Below are positions 1 through 7,915 of a DNA stretch of 64,000 nucleotides, in pieces (position 1 is the stretch's first letter; each line of letters opens with the position of its first letter). The notes under the pieces were generated by a model. The model ran no database searches and was not told the DNA's origin. It saw nothing but the letters and a program-made list of their open reading frames with translations. The translations under genes and the position numbers were made by a program. The DNA is taken from contig JAKIWE010000002.1 of NCBI GenBank assembly GCA_022750195.1, positions 1 through 64,000 of the forward strand, read 5' to 3'. The stretch is from Thermoplasmata archaeon. Lineage in GTDB: Archaea > Thermoplasmatota > Thermoplasmata > Lutacidiplasmatales > UBA184.

Positions 1-72
1 GCGGTTGTGGTCTAGTGGTTAGGACGGTAGCTTCCCAAGCTACCTACCCGGGTTCAAATCCCGGCAACCGCA
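1..72 (+). tRNA. tRNA-Gly (anticodon CCC)
   Basis: The sequence folds as a complete cloverleaf. The acceptor strand GCGGTTG at the first base of the window pairs with CAACCGC at 65-71, followed by discriminator A at 72. The anticodon arm is GGTAGC-TTCCCAA-GCTACC, giving anticodon CCC for glycine GGG codons. The T arm reads CCGGGTTCAAATCCCGG. No CCA is encoded and no intron is present. The gene starts exactly at the window edge, so its promoter lies outside. Confidence 0.95.
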
Positions 73-159
73 TTCGCCCCGACCGAACCGCCCCGTCGCA
101 TCCGCGACGGTGCCCGTCGCTCCGACGAGCCACCGCAGCACGGCTCCGTGCAGGTCAGG

Positions 160-265
160 TCCCGGCTGCCTGACTCGAACAGGCGACCTGAGGATATCCG
201 TGGGGGCTGCCGGTATCCGGCAGACGATTCTACAGTCCCCCGCTCTACCACTGAGCTAAGCCGGG
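160..265 (-). tRNA. tRNA-Tyr (anticodon GTA) with a 34-nt intron
   Basis: Read on the minus strand, the acceptor CCCGGCT (265-259) pairs with AGCCGGG (167-161), with discriminator A at 160. C1-G72 is the archaeal Tyr identity pair. The anticodon loop CTGTAG-A carries GTA. The stem GGGGA pairs with TCCTC only if about 34 nt (229-196) is removed after position 37, the canonical archaeal intron site. The intron can itself fold (CTGCCGG with CCGGCAG), which would allow a bulge-helix-bulge for the splicing endonuclease. T arm is GCCTG-TTCGAGT-CAGGC. Exons are 265-230 and 195-160. Confidence 0.93.
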
Positions 266-292
266 TGTACGCTCCGAGCGGGTCGGGGTCTA

Positions 293-955
293 TTAAGGAT
301 GCGGACGCGCGTTCGGCCCGGGCCGGTCGGCGGTAGCCGCACGGACCCGAGTGGCGACCGTCGAGGCCTCTCCCACGGCATCGATCCGCCGGAGCAACCC
401 CCGACGGTCGTAGAACGCGAGGAGGGGCATGGTCTGCTCGTGGTAGGCGAGCAAGCGCGTACGGAGCGCCTCCGGCCGGTCGTCGTTCCGGAGGACGAGC
501 TCCGTCCCATCGCGATCGCACCGACCCGGCTCTCGAGGCGGCAGGGTCTTCAAGTTGTAGACCGAGCCGCACTTCGGACACTGGCGCCGTGCGCCGAGCC
601 GTTCGAGCAGCACCCTCTCGGGGATCTCGAAGGCGACGACATGGTCGAGGGGGGTGATCCCGTCCAGGCTCTCTGCTTGAGCCAAGGTCCTAGGGAAACC
701 ATCGAGCACGAACCCGTTCGACGGGCCGAGGGACCGCAGACGTTCCGCGACGATCTCGAGGACGAGGGGGTCCGGGACGAGCTGGCCGGCCGCCATGATC
801 GACTTCGCTTGCTCGCCCAGGGGGGTCTGCGCTGCTACGGCCGCCCGAAGGAGGTCTCCCGTCGAGAGGTGGGCGATCTTCAGCTCTCGGGAGAGGATCT
901 CCGCCTGCGTGCCCTTCCCGGCCCCCGGCGGGCCGAGGAATGCAATGCGGTTCAC
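293..955 (-). CDS. adk: Adenylate kinase, zinc-lid type
   Basis: A 220-residue adenylate kinase that interconverts ATP + AMP and 2 ADP in the cytoplasm. The P-loop GPPGAGKGT is at residues 8-16, the AMP-site motif STGDLLR at 31-37 and the DGFPRT motif at 85-90. The lid carries Cys126-x2-Cys129 and Cys146-x2-Asp149, a probable structural zinc site. It belongs to the bacterial-like long family, not the short archaeal AdkA family. The GTG start (955-953) overlaps the stop of pyrH as GTGA, so the two nucleotide kinases are probably translationally coupled. A longer reading frame upstream lies inside pyrH and is not needed. Confidence 0.93.
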   Translation of the reverse strand: MNRIAFLGPPGAGKGTQAEILSRELKIAHLSTGDLLRAAVAAQTPLGEQAKSIMAAGQLVPDPLVLEIVAERLRSLGPSNGFVLDGFPRTLAQAESLDGITPLDHVVAFEIPERVLLERLGARRQCPKCGSVYNLKTLPPREPGRCDRDGTELVLRNDDRPEALRTRLLAYHEQTMPLLAFYDRRGLLRRIDAVGEASTVATRVRAATADRPGPNARPHP

Positions 956-1728
956 CGCGCCGCCGACCGGCCGGACGATAAATCGGTTGCCGCGACCCCA
1001 CCGACGAGCGTGCCGACCGCAGGCCCGCCGCGGGCTGCGACGCTGAGATTCTCGAGGTCTCGACCGTCGACGATCCATAGCGGAATGTCGGCGCGGGCGA
1101 GGGCCTCCGCGCCGAGGCGGTCAAAGACGAACTCCTGGCCGGCCTTGCCGTCCGTCGAGCGCCGTACGACCTCCTGGAACTCGGGCCACGTCAGGCGCGC
1201 GATACGCTTCGCCTTCCGGTCGACCCGAGGGTCTCGGTCGAACAGCCCCGGCACGCTCGTCGCGTTCACGAGACGAACGGCGCGGAGCCGGACGGCGAGC
1301 AGGGCGGCGACCGCGTCGGTCGTGTGGCCGGGCTCGGTGCCTCCCAGCACCACGATCCGATGATGGTGCGCGAGGTCGACCGCCCCGGCGATGGTCGTGG
1401 GAGGGACGGCCGGGGCTGGGGGACCGAGCCGGCCCGCGAGCAGGCGCGCGTGAAGCCGGGTGACCTCGATCCCCAGCTCGTCGAGCTCGACCTCCGTCAG
1501 CCCGAGCCGTCGGCCGGTGTCGATGTACTCGCGAGCCGTGCGGCCGCCGCCGGTAGTGACGACCAGCGCAAAATCCCGGGCGAGCCGGTGGAGCAGCTGC
1601 GCCAGTGCGTGGTGGTATCCAGCGTCGTCGTGGCCGGTAAATAGTACCGAACCGCCGATCGACACGACCACGCGCGGCGGTCGATTGGAGGCGAGGGCCC
1701 CGGGTGGGCCATCGCCGACCCGTTTCAC
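952..1728 (-). CDS. pyrH: UMP kinase, archaeal type
   Basis: Amino-acid-kinase-fold uridylate kinase (UMP + ATP to UDP + ADP). Diagnostic archaeal PyrH segments are the N-terminal VVVSIGGSVLF glycine loop, YIDTGRRLG, DELGIEVTRLHARLL, VVLGGTEPGHTTDAVAALLA and VNATSVPGLFDRDPR. It leads a two-gene operon with adk. The start is not certain: I chose GTG at 1728 because a TTATCTTC box about 27 nt upstream would give a leaderless message; an in-frame ATG at 1779 would add 17 residues, and family members usually begin nearer the glycine loop. Divergent from rpiA. Confidence 0.9.
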   Translation of the reverse strand: MKRVGDGPPGALASNRPPRVVVSIGGSVLFTGHDDAGYHHALAQLLHRLARDFALVVTTGGGRTAREYIDTGRRLGLTEVELDELGIEVTRLHARLLAGRLGPPAPAVPPTTIAGAVDLAHHHRIVVLGGTEPGHTTDAVAALLAVRLRAVRLVNATSVPGLFDRDPRVDRKAKRIARLTWPEFQEVVRRSTDGKAGQEFVFDRLGAEALARADIPLWIVDGRDLENLSVAARGGPAVGTLVGGVAATDLSSGRSAAR

Positions 1729-1813
1729 GCCCGCCGAGGACGGGGACCGGAAGATAACGTGTCTCGTTCGCCGGGCCAATGCTCAAGAGAGCGGTCCCCG
1801 TCGCGGTCGTTGG

Positions 1814-2521
1814 ATGGTCGAGCTCTGGGATGTGAGCAAGACTGCCGCCGCGGTCGCGGCCGTGGGCAAGGTCCGGAAAGGGATGCGCTTGGCCCTCGGG
1901 GGCGGCACTACGGTCGCGGCCGCGCTCGACGCCCTTCGGACGGCGTTTCCCGGAGGATTCGGGCTCGAGATCGTCGTCGCCTCCGAAGCGACGGCGGCCG
2001 AGGCTCGGGGGCTGGGCATCGAGCCGGTACCCTTGGCGCCCGACGCACGCTTCGACCTGATGCTCGACGGCGCCGACGAGGTGACCCCGGCCCTCGCCCT
2101 TACGAAAGGGGGCGGGGGCGCGCTGTTCCGGGAGAAGTTCCTGGCCCGCTTGGCCGACGAGGTCGTGATCATGGTGGACACGACCAAGCTCGTCGACCGT
2201 CTCGGTACCCGGCACCCTATCCCGGTGGAAGTCGTACCGTTCGCTCGGCCCGTCTTGACCCGACAAATCACAGCGCTCGGGTTCGCGGTCTCGCTCCGTA
2301 CGTCGCCGGACTCCGGCCGAGCGTGGCGGACGGACAACGGCAACGAGATCCTCGACCTCAAGCCCCTGGCCCCGATCGACGAGCCGGCCCGCGTCGACCG
2401 GACGCTTCACGAGCTGACCGGGGTCATCGAGACCGGGATCTTCGTCGGGCTCGCCCATCGAGCGCTCGTCGGACAGCCCGACGGGTCGGTGCAGCTCCTC
2501 GAGCGCCCGGCCTCCCCGTAA
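1814..2521 (+). CDS. rpiA: Ribose-5-phosphate isomerase A
   Basis: A 235-residue type A isomerase interconverting ribose 5-phosphate and ribulose 5-phosphate. The family landmarks are all visible: GGGTTVAAALDAL near residue 30, DGADEV at 85-90 and KGGGGALFREK at 98-108 (the catalytic loop), then a C-terminal NGNEILDL. ATG 1814 gives the normal family length; the frame is open far upstream into the opposite pyrH gene but that part is a shadow. With the transketolase half and transaldolase at 7.9-9.5 kb it completes a non-oxidative pentose phosphate set. Confidence 0.95.
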   Translation: MVELWDVSKTAAAVAAVGKVRKGMRLALGGGTTVAAALDALRTAFPGGFGLEIVVASEATAAEARGLGIEPVPLAPDARFDLMLDGADEVTPALALTKGGGGALFREKFLARLADEVVIMVDTTKLVDRLGTRHPIPVEVVPFARPVLTRQITALGFAVSLRTSPDSGRAWRTDNGNEILDLKPLAPIDEPARVDRTLHELTGVIETGIFVGLAHRALVGQPDGSVQLLERPASP

Positions 2522-2598
2522 GCCCTCCCCGCTCCCCTCGGAGCGTCAGCTTTATCGAGACGACGTAGCTCGGCGCCGCCGCCACGGAACGGTAGCAC

Positions 2599-3381
2599 AT
2601 GGACGGAAAGTACGTGTCGACGCGCGTCGACGACGGGGTCGGCTACATCGAGATCGCGAAGGGAAAGGCGAACACCTACGACCTCGACATGATGCATGAC
2701 CTGAACGCCGCGATCGAGGCGATGCGGTTCGACGACTCCGCGAAGGTCGTCATCCTCACGAGCAAGCTCCCCGGCTTCTTCAGCGCGGGCGCGGACATCG
2801 AGATGCTGAAGGCGAGCCAACCGGATTTCAAGGCGATGTTCTGTCTCTACTGCCAGGAGACGCTCAACAAGTTCGCGGAGACCCCGAAGGTCGTCATCGC
2901 GGCGATCAACGGTCACTGCGTCGGCGGGGGGCTCGAGATCGCCCTCGCCTGCGACCTCCGCATGATGGCGAAGGATGGGGGCAAGATCGGCCTGCCCGAG
3001 GTCACCCTCGGCGTGCTCCCGGGTACCGGCGGTACCCAGCGGCTCCCTCGGGTCGTGGGGACCGGCCGCGCGCTCGACATGATGATCACCGGCAAGCTCC
3101 TCACCCCCGAGGAGGCGCTGCAGATCGGGCTCGTGAACTACCTCTATCCGAAGGCGTCGTTCGAGGCGGACGTCAAGGCGTACGCCCACGCGCTCGCCCA
3201 CGGCCCCTCGCGCGCGGTCAATCTGATCAAGCGGTCGGTCCAGGAGGGCGTCGAGATGCCGCTCATCGCGGGGCTCGCGCTCGAGCGCGAACTGCAGAAC
3301 CGGCTGTTCGTCACCGAGGACGCCAAAGAGGGCCTGACGGCGTTCGTCGAAAAGCGGAAGCCCACCTTTAAGGGCCGCTGA
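2599..3381 (+). CDS. Enoyl-CoA hydratase/isomerase (crotonase family)
   Basis: A 260-residue crotonase-fold protein. The oxyanion-hole segments are [10 protein letters not shown] (about residues 61-70) and [15 protein letters not shown]. Both catalytic glutamates of true hydratases are present, Glu113 in GGGLEIAL and Glu134 in LPEVTLG, so hydration of a trans-2-enoyl-CoA is the likely reaction. Start ATG 2599; a GCTTTATC box at 2549-2556 suggests a short leader of about 20 nt. The PaaA-like oxygenase starts only 28 bp downstream on the same strand, which suggests a joint role in breaking down an acyl- or aryl-CoA. The exact substrate cannot be read from sequence. Confidence 0.92.
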   Translation: MDGKYVSTRVDDGVGYIEIAKGKANTYDLDMMHDLNAAIEAMRFDDSAKVVILTSKLPGFFSAGADIEMLKASQPDFKAMFCLYCQETLNKFAETPKVVIAAINGHCVGGGLEIALACDLRMMAKDGGKIGLPEVTLGVLPGTGGTQRLPRVVGTGRALDMMITGKLLTPEEALQIGLVNYLYPKASFEADVKAYAHALAHGPSRAVNLIKRSVQEGVEMPLIAGLALERELQNRLFVTEDAKEGLTAFVEKRKPTFKGR

Positions 3382-3409
3382 CGACTAGGAACGGTCGGAG
3401 CGAAGTTCG

Positions 3410-4261
3410 ATGGATCCTCCCACGGCCCCGGCCCCTACTGCGGCGCCGGCCGCGAGCCCGGGACCCACGTCGAAGAGCCTCAAGGAAGGGGGCACCATCG
3501 AGCCGATCCGGGAGATCCTCTGGGGCGCGAACGTCGGCGTGCGCAAGTACGAGACCGCCGAGGAGCTCCCGGAGGAGCTGCGCAAACTGATCATTCGCCT
3601 CATGGTGGTCCAGGCCGACACCGAGTTCGCCTCCATCCAGCAGCACCGCCCGTGGCTGGACGGGGCGCCTACGCTCGAGGACCGTTGGATCGAGGCCCGG
3701 ATCGTCGCGGACGAGGCACGCCACGGCCTCCAGGCGTGCCGTATCCTCCGGGACTTCGGCGAGGAGGGTCAGCAGTACATCGACGAGCTCCTCGGCAAGC
3801 GCGAGGGCCAGCACAAGCTCGACGCCTTCAACATCGCGTTCGATCAGTGGAGCGACGTCGGGGCGTTCACCTGCTTCGTCGACCGCGTCGGTGTCTACCA
3901 GCTCCGGGCGTTCCAGGAGTGTTCCTACGGCCCGCTCGCCCGGGCGATGCCCCTGATGCTCAGCGAGGAGCAGCTCCACCTCAACTTTGGCTTCAGCGTG
4001 CTCAAGCGGATGGCGAAGGACGGCTCCAAGTACGCCGGCTCGAAGGAGGCCGCCCAGATCGCCGTCGACAAATGGTACCCTCGCGCCCTCGACATGTTCG
4101 GCCACTCGAACTCCGAGACCAGCCGCAAGGCGATCGCCTACGGCCTGAAACGCTGGACCAACGAGGAGGCCCGGGAGCGGTTCATCCGCGAGGTCACCCC
4201 CCTCGTCAAGTCGATGGGGCTCGAGCTGCCGTCCCCCGATGCCAACCGACGGATCCTCTGA
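3410..4261 (+). CDS. PaaA-like diiron oxygenase (phenylacetyl-CoA epoxidase catalytic subunit family)
   Basis: A 283-residue ferritin-like carboxylate-diiron protein. The likely iron ligands are visible: Glu in ADTEFAS, the DEARHG pair (Glu and His), the acidic residue in FVDRVG, Glu in FQECSYG and the SEEQLHLNFG Glu/His pair. Overall spacing and the C-terminal KRWTNEEARERF...P segment match PaaA of phenylacetyl-CoA 1,2-epoxidase. The first about 25 residues are a Pro/Ala-rich tail. Normal PaaABCDE systems need PaaC for assembly and PaaE as reductase; neither is in this window. It lies 28 bp after the crotonase and probably shares its transcript. A different acyl-CoA or a non-CoA substrate is possible. 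Confidence 0.82.
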   Translation: MDPPTAPAPTAAPAASPGPTSKSLKEGGTIEPIREILWGANVGVRKYETAEELPEELRKLIIRLMVVQADTEFASIQQHRPWLDGAPTLEDRWIEARIVADEARHGLQACRILRDFGEEGQQYIDELLGKREGQHKLDAFNIAFDQWSDVGAFTCFVDRVGVYQLRAFQECSYGPLARAMPLMLSEEQLHLNFGFSVLKRMAKDGSKYAGSKEAAQIAVDKWYPRALDMFGHSNSETSRKAIAYGLKRWTNEEARERFIREVTPLVKSMGLELPSPDANRRIL

Positions 4262-4276
4262 GCTGCGCCCCGCGAC

Positions 4277-4284
4277 GCCTTAAG
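4277..4284 (+). promoter_or_regulatory. TATA-like box for the VOC gene
   Basis: GCCTTAAG is centred about 27 nt upstream of ATG 4308, the spacing seen again and again in this window and expected for a leaderless transcript. Confidence 0.55.
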
Positions 4285-4307
4285 TCGCTCGGACTCTCCC
4301 AGGGCTC

Positions 4308-4799
4308 ATGGCGCCGGCCGAGGTTCGCGCGGAGCTCCGGCACGTCGCGCTCGAGGTCAGCGAGATCGCCCGCTCGAAGTGGTGGCACGACCGGGTGCTG
4401 GGCCGGCTCGGATTTCGCCGCTTCGTGGAAAACCCGGGGTACCTCGGCTACACCAACGACACGACCACCGTTTGGCTGATCCGGCCGACGCCGGGGCGCG
4501 TCCATCGCAAGCCGCCGACCGGTGACGAGGAGGTGATCGCCGACCACTTGGCGTTCGAGGTCCCGTCGGCGGAGGAGGTCCGGCGCCTGCAGGACGACCT
4601 CGCGCGTCAGGAGATCTACCCGATCTTCCGGATGGCGGAGCACCCGGAGTTCCGCCCGGGCTACGTCAGCGCGACCTGGGTCGACCCCGACCAGATCGTC
4701 GTGGAGGTCTACAATGTCGCTCCTCCGCGGCGGAAACACGCGTCGACCTCGCGGTCGAGGCGCCCGGCGCGCAAGCCCACCCACCGTCGGCGGACCTAG
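4308..4799 (+). CDS. VOC (glyoxalase/dioxygenase-fold) family protein
   Basis: A 163-residue protein with the paired beta-alpha-beta-beta-beta units of the vicinal oxygen chelate fold: LRHVALEVSEIARSKWW at the start, then IADHLAFEVPSAEEVRR and WVDPDQIVVEVYN. Likely metal ligands are His in RHVALEV, His in ADHLAF and Glu in VVEVYN, so it may be a lyase, dioxygenase or epimerase; the substrate is unknown. The last about 25 residues are a basic Arg/Lys-rich tail unlike the core. ATG 4308 follows a TATA-like box at leaderless distance. Confidence 0.82.
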   Translation: MAPAEVRAELRHVALEVSEIARSKWWHDRVLGRLGFRRFVENPGYLGYTNDTTTVWLIRPTPGRVHRKPPTGDEEVIADHLAFEVPSAEEVRRLQDDLARQEIYPIFRMAEHPEFRPGYVSATWVDPDQIVVEVYNVAPPRRKHASTSRSRRPARKPTHRRRT

Positions 4800-4876
4800 G
4801 CGAGCGCCCGGGCGAACCGCGGCGCCCCGCCCGCTCCTCTCCGTGGCACGGGGCTGCCGGGGGACGGTCGGTTCCC

Positions 4877-5914
4877 CTACGGGGCGGCGGGCGCCGGCGA
4901 ACTCACGAGGTGGCCCCCCGGCCCCGGCCGAAGGGCGCGCACCTGGTCCACGCCGCCGATCTGGCGGAGCCGCCGCTGGAGCATCTCCGCGTGTTTCTCC
5001 AGCGTGAAGACGTGCACGTGGGCCCCGGCGTCGTGGGTGTACGCCGCGATCGGCTCGCCCAGCTCGGAGTTGGCGGCCCGGACCTCCGCGAGCACCGCGC
5101 GGGAGACGGGGGTGAGGTAGTCGAGCGTCGGCACGGTGCTCTCGCAGACGGCCCGGAAGTCGTCGCATTCCTCCATCACGACGGGGAAGAGGGCCCGGGC
5201 GTCGCGGTCGCGGATGGCCCGAATCATTCGGCGCAACCGCTCCGGCACGGCCGACTGCCGTGCGGAGAACAGCGGGGAGGTCGTCACCGATCCCTGCATC
5301 GCCCCGGCGGATCGGATCACCTTCACCGGGGCGTTCTGGAGGAGGCAGACCAGGTCGACGAGCTCGGGCCAGTGGTGCTCGTCGAACAACCGTCGGGCGT
5401 AACAGTCCCGACCGTCCGGCTGCGCCCCCGCTCTCCACTCGACGAAACCGCCGAAGATCGAGCGGGAGGCGCTCCCCGAACCGAACCGGGCCAGGCGCGA
5501 GAGCTCGCGGGAGGTGGGGTGAAGTCCGGCGGCCGCGCTCGCGGCGCCGGCGAGCGCCGCGAAGCCGCTGGCGCTGCTCGCGAGCCCGCTCGCCGTCGGA
5601 AAGTTGTTGTTCGAAACGACCTCGGCCCCTTCGCGCAGGTCGGCGAGGGAGCGCACCCGGTCGAGAAACCGACGCACCGCCTCCAGCGGCGGGCCGGTGA
5701 CCGACCGGTGGTTGAGGATCAGCGAATCGCGCTTCCGTCCCGGCACGAACCGGACGGCCGTCGTGGTCGCGATCCCCGCGAGGGTGACGGAGAGCGAGGA
5801 GTTCCAGGGGAGCCCGAGCTCGACATCGCGCATGCCCCAGTACTTGACGAGGGCGATGTTCGGCGACGCCGTGTAGGTCGCGCTCGACCCCGCCGGCGGT
5901 TCGCGCCTGCCCAT
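4877..5914 (-). CDS. Mevalonate phosphate/diphosphate decarboxylase family (GHMP kinase fold)
   Basis: A 345-residue homologue of diphosphomevalonate decarboxylase, the enzyme family that makes isopentenyl (di)phosphate for archaeal lipids. Seen: ASPNIALVKYWG near the N-terminus, NNFPTASGLASSASGFAAL (the ATP-binding serine/glycine loop), GSGSASRSIFGGFVEW, and YTHDAGAH with the conserved catalytic-type Asp. The second Lys of the usual KYWGK motif is Met here. Archaea, and Thermoplasmata in particular, use variant mevalonate routes with decarboxylases or 3-kinases from this same family, so the exact substrate (mono-, di- or 3,5-bisphosphate) is left open. Divergent from the thioesterase, sharing one promoter region. 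Confidence 0.85.
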   Translation of the reverse strand: MGRREPPAGSSATYTASPNIALVKYWGMRDVELGLPWNSSLSVTLAGIATTTAVRFVPGRKRDSLILNHRSVTGPPLEAVRRFLDRVRSLADLREGAEVVSNNNFPTASGLASSASGFAALAGAASAAAGLHPTSRELSRLARFGSGSASRSIFGGFVEWRAGAQPDGRDCYARRLFDEHHWPELVDLVCLLQNAPVKVIRSAGAMQGSVTTSPLFSARQSAVPERLRRMIRAIRDRDARALFPVVMEECDDFRAVCESTVPTLDYLTPVSRAVLAEVRAANSELGEPIAAYTHDAGAHVHVFTLEKHAEMLQRRLRQIGGVDQVRALRPGPGGHLVSSPAPAAP

Positions 5915-5940
5915 CGACGGTCGCCCACGATGTGGAAGAG

Positions 5941-5948
5941 TACATATT
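5941..5948. promoter_or_regulatory. Shared bidirectional TATA-like box
   Basis: TACATATT sits about 27 nt before the GTG at 5971 on the plus strand and about 30 nt before the ATG at 5914 on the minus strand. One box, or two overlapping ones, could serve both divergent genes as leaderless transcripts. Confidence 0.55.
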
Positions 5949-5970
5949 CCCGCCGACCGGTCGATGCGCC

Positions 5971-6486
5971 GTGGCGTCCTCGCGGCAGGCCTCTCAACCC
6001 CGACCGACCGCGACCCCCCGGGACTGGGAGCTCGTCGCCCAGCTCGCCGGCTTCCACCGGGAGGTCGGCTTCGAGATCGACCCCGCGGAGTCCGGCAACG
6101 GCCGGTGCACGGTGCGCGGCGTCGTGGAACGCCGCCACCTCAACATCAACTCCGTCGTCCACGGCGGCGTCTACGCGACGATCCTCGACACGGCGATGGG
6201 CGGCGCGGTGGTCACCACGCTCGGCACGAGCGAGGTCACGGCGACGACGTCGCTCTACGTCGAGTTCCTCCGCCCCGCGAGCGAAGGCGCCCACCTCAAG
6301 GCCGTGGGCGAGGTCGTCCGGCGCGGGCGACACCTCGCCTTCGTCCAGGGCCATCTCACCGACGAGGACGGACGTCCTCTCAGCCAGGCCCACGGGACGT
6401 GGTACATCTGGTCGACCACCGACCCGACGGCGCCCCCGCCGCCCCACGTCGCCGCCCGCCCTCCCCCAAGACCGCGTAAACGCTAG
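5971..6486 (+). CDS. PaaI-like hotdog-fold thioesterase
   Basis: A 171-residue single hotdog-domain protein. The helix motif HGGVYATILDTAMGGAV and the following VTATTSLYVEFLRPA strand are typical of PaaI/YdiI acyl-CoA thioesterases, which hydrolyse stalled acyl- or aryl-CoA. The Asp of the ILDTAMG segment is the expected catalytic acid. I chose GTG 5971 because the TATACA-type box at 5941-5948 lies at leaderless distance; an in-frame GTG at 5932 would overlap that box. It fits functionally with the crotonase and PaaA-like genes nearby, but it is on its own promoter. Confidence 0.85.
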   Translation: MASSRQASQPRPTATPRDWELVAQLAGFHREVGFEIDPAESGNGRCTVRGVVERRHLNINSVVHGGVYATILDTAMGGAVVTTLGTSEVTATTSLYVEFLRPASEGAHLKAVGEVVRRGRHLAFVQGHLTDEDGRPLSQAHGTWYIWSTTDPTAPPPPHVAARPPPRPRKR

Positions 6487-6569
6487 TTCCCAGGGTTCGG
6501 TCGCCGGGCCTGGGGTCGCGGGAGACCGGTCACCGAAACGAATTAGCCCCACCGGGCCTTGGCCCGACC

Positions 6570-6755
6570 ATGGCGAGTCGGAACCGCGCGAACAAGCCAG
6601 CGATGCGCGACGAGTTCGAGACGATGTCGCGGGAGATGGCCCAGGACGCCGTCGCGGCCGCCCGGCTCAGCTGGCGGATGGCGGCCCGCATGGGCCGGTT
6701 CGGCCTCCACGTCGCAGAACGCGCGACGCGGGAGCTGATGGACAGCCTCGAGTGA
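6570..6755 (+). CDS. Small helical protein of unknown function
   Basis: A 61-residue basic, Ala/Arg/Met-rich protein that should form two amphipathic helices (MRDEFETMSREMAQDAVAAA and ARMGRFGLHVAERATREL). I do not recognise a family. A weak box ACGAATTAG lies about 27 nt upstream of ATG 6570, consistent with a real leaderless gene. The 5S rRNA promoter begins right after its stop. Confidence 0.55.
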   Translation: MASRNRANKPAMRDEFETMSREMAQDAVAAARLSWRMAARMGRFGLHVAERATRELMDSLE

Positions 6756-6772
6756 TCCCCCGCTCGGGCAAC

Positions 6773-6781
6773 GCTAAATAC
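6773..6781 (+). promoter_or_regulatory. TATA box of the 5S rRNA gene
   Basis: GCTAAATAC is centred about 25 nt before the first base of the 5S rRNA helix at 6802, the right distance for transcription to start at the mature 5' end. Confidence 0.7.
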
Positions 6782-6801
6782 ACCGCGTCGGTCGCCCGGT
6801 C

Positions 6802-6925
6802 GGCTGACGGCCAAAGCGGTGGGGAAACACCCGGTCTCATTCCGAACCCGGCAGTTAAGCCCACTGGCGTTCCGCGCGGTACTGAAGTGCGCGAGCCTAC
6901 GGGAACCGTGGAAAGCTGTCAGCCT
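6802..6925 (+). rRNA. rrf: 5S ribosomal RNA
   Basis: The terminal helix GGCTGAC (6802-6808) pairs with GTCAGCC (6918-6924). Inside are the conserved blocks CATTCCGAACCCGGCAGTTAAG and the later GGTACTGAAGTGCGCGAGCCTACGGGAA region in shortened form (CATTCCGAACCCGGCAGTTA). The ends are good to a base or two. No 16S, 23S or tRNA gene is adjacent, so the gene is free-standing, as is known for Thermoplasma relatives. Confidence 0.93.
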
Positions 6926-6995
6926 CCCTCTTCGCGGCGCTAGTCCTCGGACGTTCCAGCCCCGAACTTAAATCGCCCGCTTGGGTCGGTCGGCC

Positions 6996-7883
6996 GTGTA
7001 CCTAGGCGCGCATATCGGCATCGCGGGCGGTCTCGCCGAGGCGCCGACGGTGGGCCGAAAGATCGGGTGCGAAGCGATCCAGATCTTCTCGAAAAGCCCG
7101 CAGATGTGGGCCGGCCCGCCCCTCGCCGAACCGGCCGCCAAGGCGTTCGCGCAGGCCGTGCGGAACGAGGGTCTCCATACCACCGCGGTCCACCACGGCT
7201 ACCTGACCAACCTGGCCTCCCCCAAACCTCCCCAGCTCAAGCAGTCGAGGACCGCCTTCCTCGACGAACTGAAGCGGGCCGAGCTGCTCGAGGTCGACCA
7301 TCTGATCCTCCACCCCGGGGCCCACATGGGCTCGGGGGCCCCCACCGGGGTCACGACGATCGCCGAGAGCTTGAACGGGGCGTTCGACGCCACGCCGGGC
7401 TTCAAGGTCCGGGTGCTGCTCGAGAACGCGGCCGGCCAGGGCACCGCAATGGGGACCCATTTCGAGGACCTCGCGGACATCCTCCGCCGGGTCGTCGACC
7501 GGGAGCGCGTGGGGATCGCGCTGGACACCTGCCACCTGTTCGCCGCCGGCGTCGACTTTCGCACGGAGACCGGCTATGGCGAACTGATCGACCGGGTGAC
7601 GGCGACCTTCGGCACGGACGCGGTCCGGGCCTTCCACCTCAACGATGCCAAGGCCGACCTGGGCTCCCACCTCGACCGGCACGAGAACATTGGCAAGGGG
7701 AAGATCGGTGCCGACGGCTTCCGGCCGTTGATCACCGACCCCCGGTGGAACGAGCGGGCCGGCTACCTGGAGACGCCGCTCGGCGAGGACGAGTACTCAG
7801 CGTACGAACAGGACCTCAAAACGCTCCGCGGCCTTCTCAAGCCCGCCTCCGCGAAGAAACCGCGCCGCCGAACCACCAAGTAA
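6996..7883 (+). CDS. nfo: Endonuclease IV (AP endonuclease family 2)
   Basis: A 295-residue TIM-barrel enzyme that cuts DNA at abasic sites. Metal-ligand segments are present in order: GAHIGIAGGL at the start, HPGAHMGSG, VLLENAAGQGTAMG (Glu), LDTCHLFAAG (Asp and His), FHLNDAK (His and Asp) and RHENIGKGKIG (His). The GTG at 6996 lies about 26 nt after a CTTAAATC box (6967-6974), so it is probably leaderless; a TTG at 6981 would overlap the expected transcription start region. Followed after 32 bp by the transketolase half. Confidence 0.93.
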   Translation: MYLGAHIGIAGGLAEAPTVGRKIGCEAIQIFSKSPQMWAGPPLAEPAAKAFAQAVRNEGLHTTAVHHGYLTNLASPKPPQLKQSRTAFLDELKRAELLEVDHLILHPGAHMGSGAPTGVTTIAESLNGAFDATPGFKVRVLLENAAGQGTAMGTHFEDLADILRRVVDRERVGIALDTCHLFAAGVDFRTETGYGELIDRVTATFGTDAVRAFHLNDAKADLGSHLDRHENIGKGKIGADGFRPLITDPRWNERAGYLETPLGEDEYSAYEQDLKTLRGLLKPASAKKPRRRTTK

Positions 7884-7915
7884 GAGGGCTCCAGCTCCGG
7901 CGCTGGGCGAGGATC

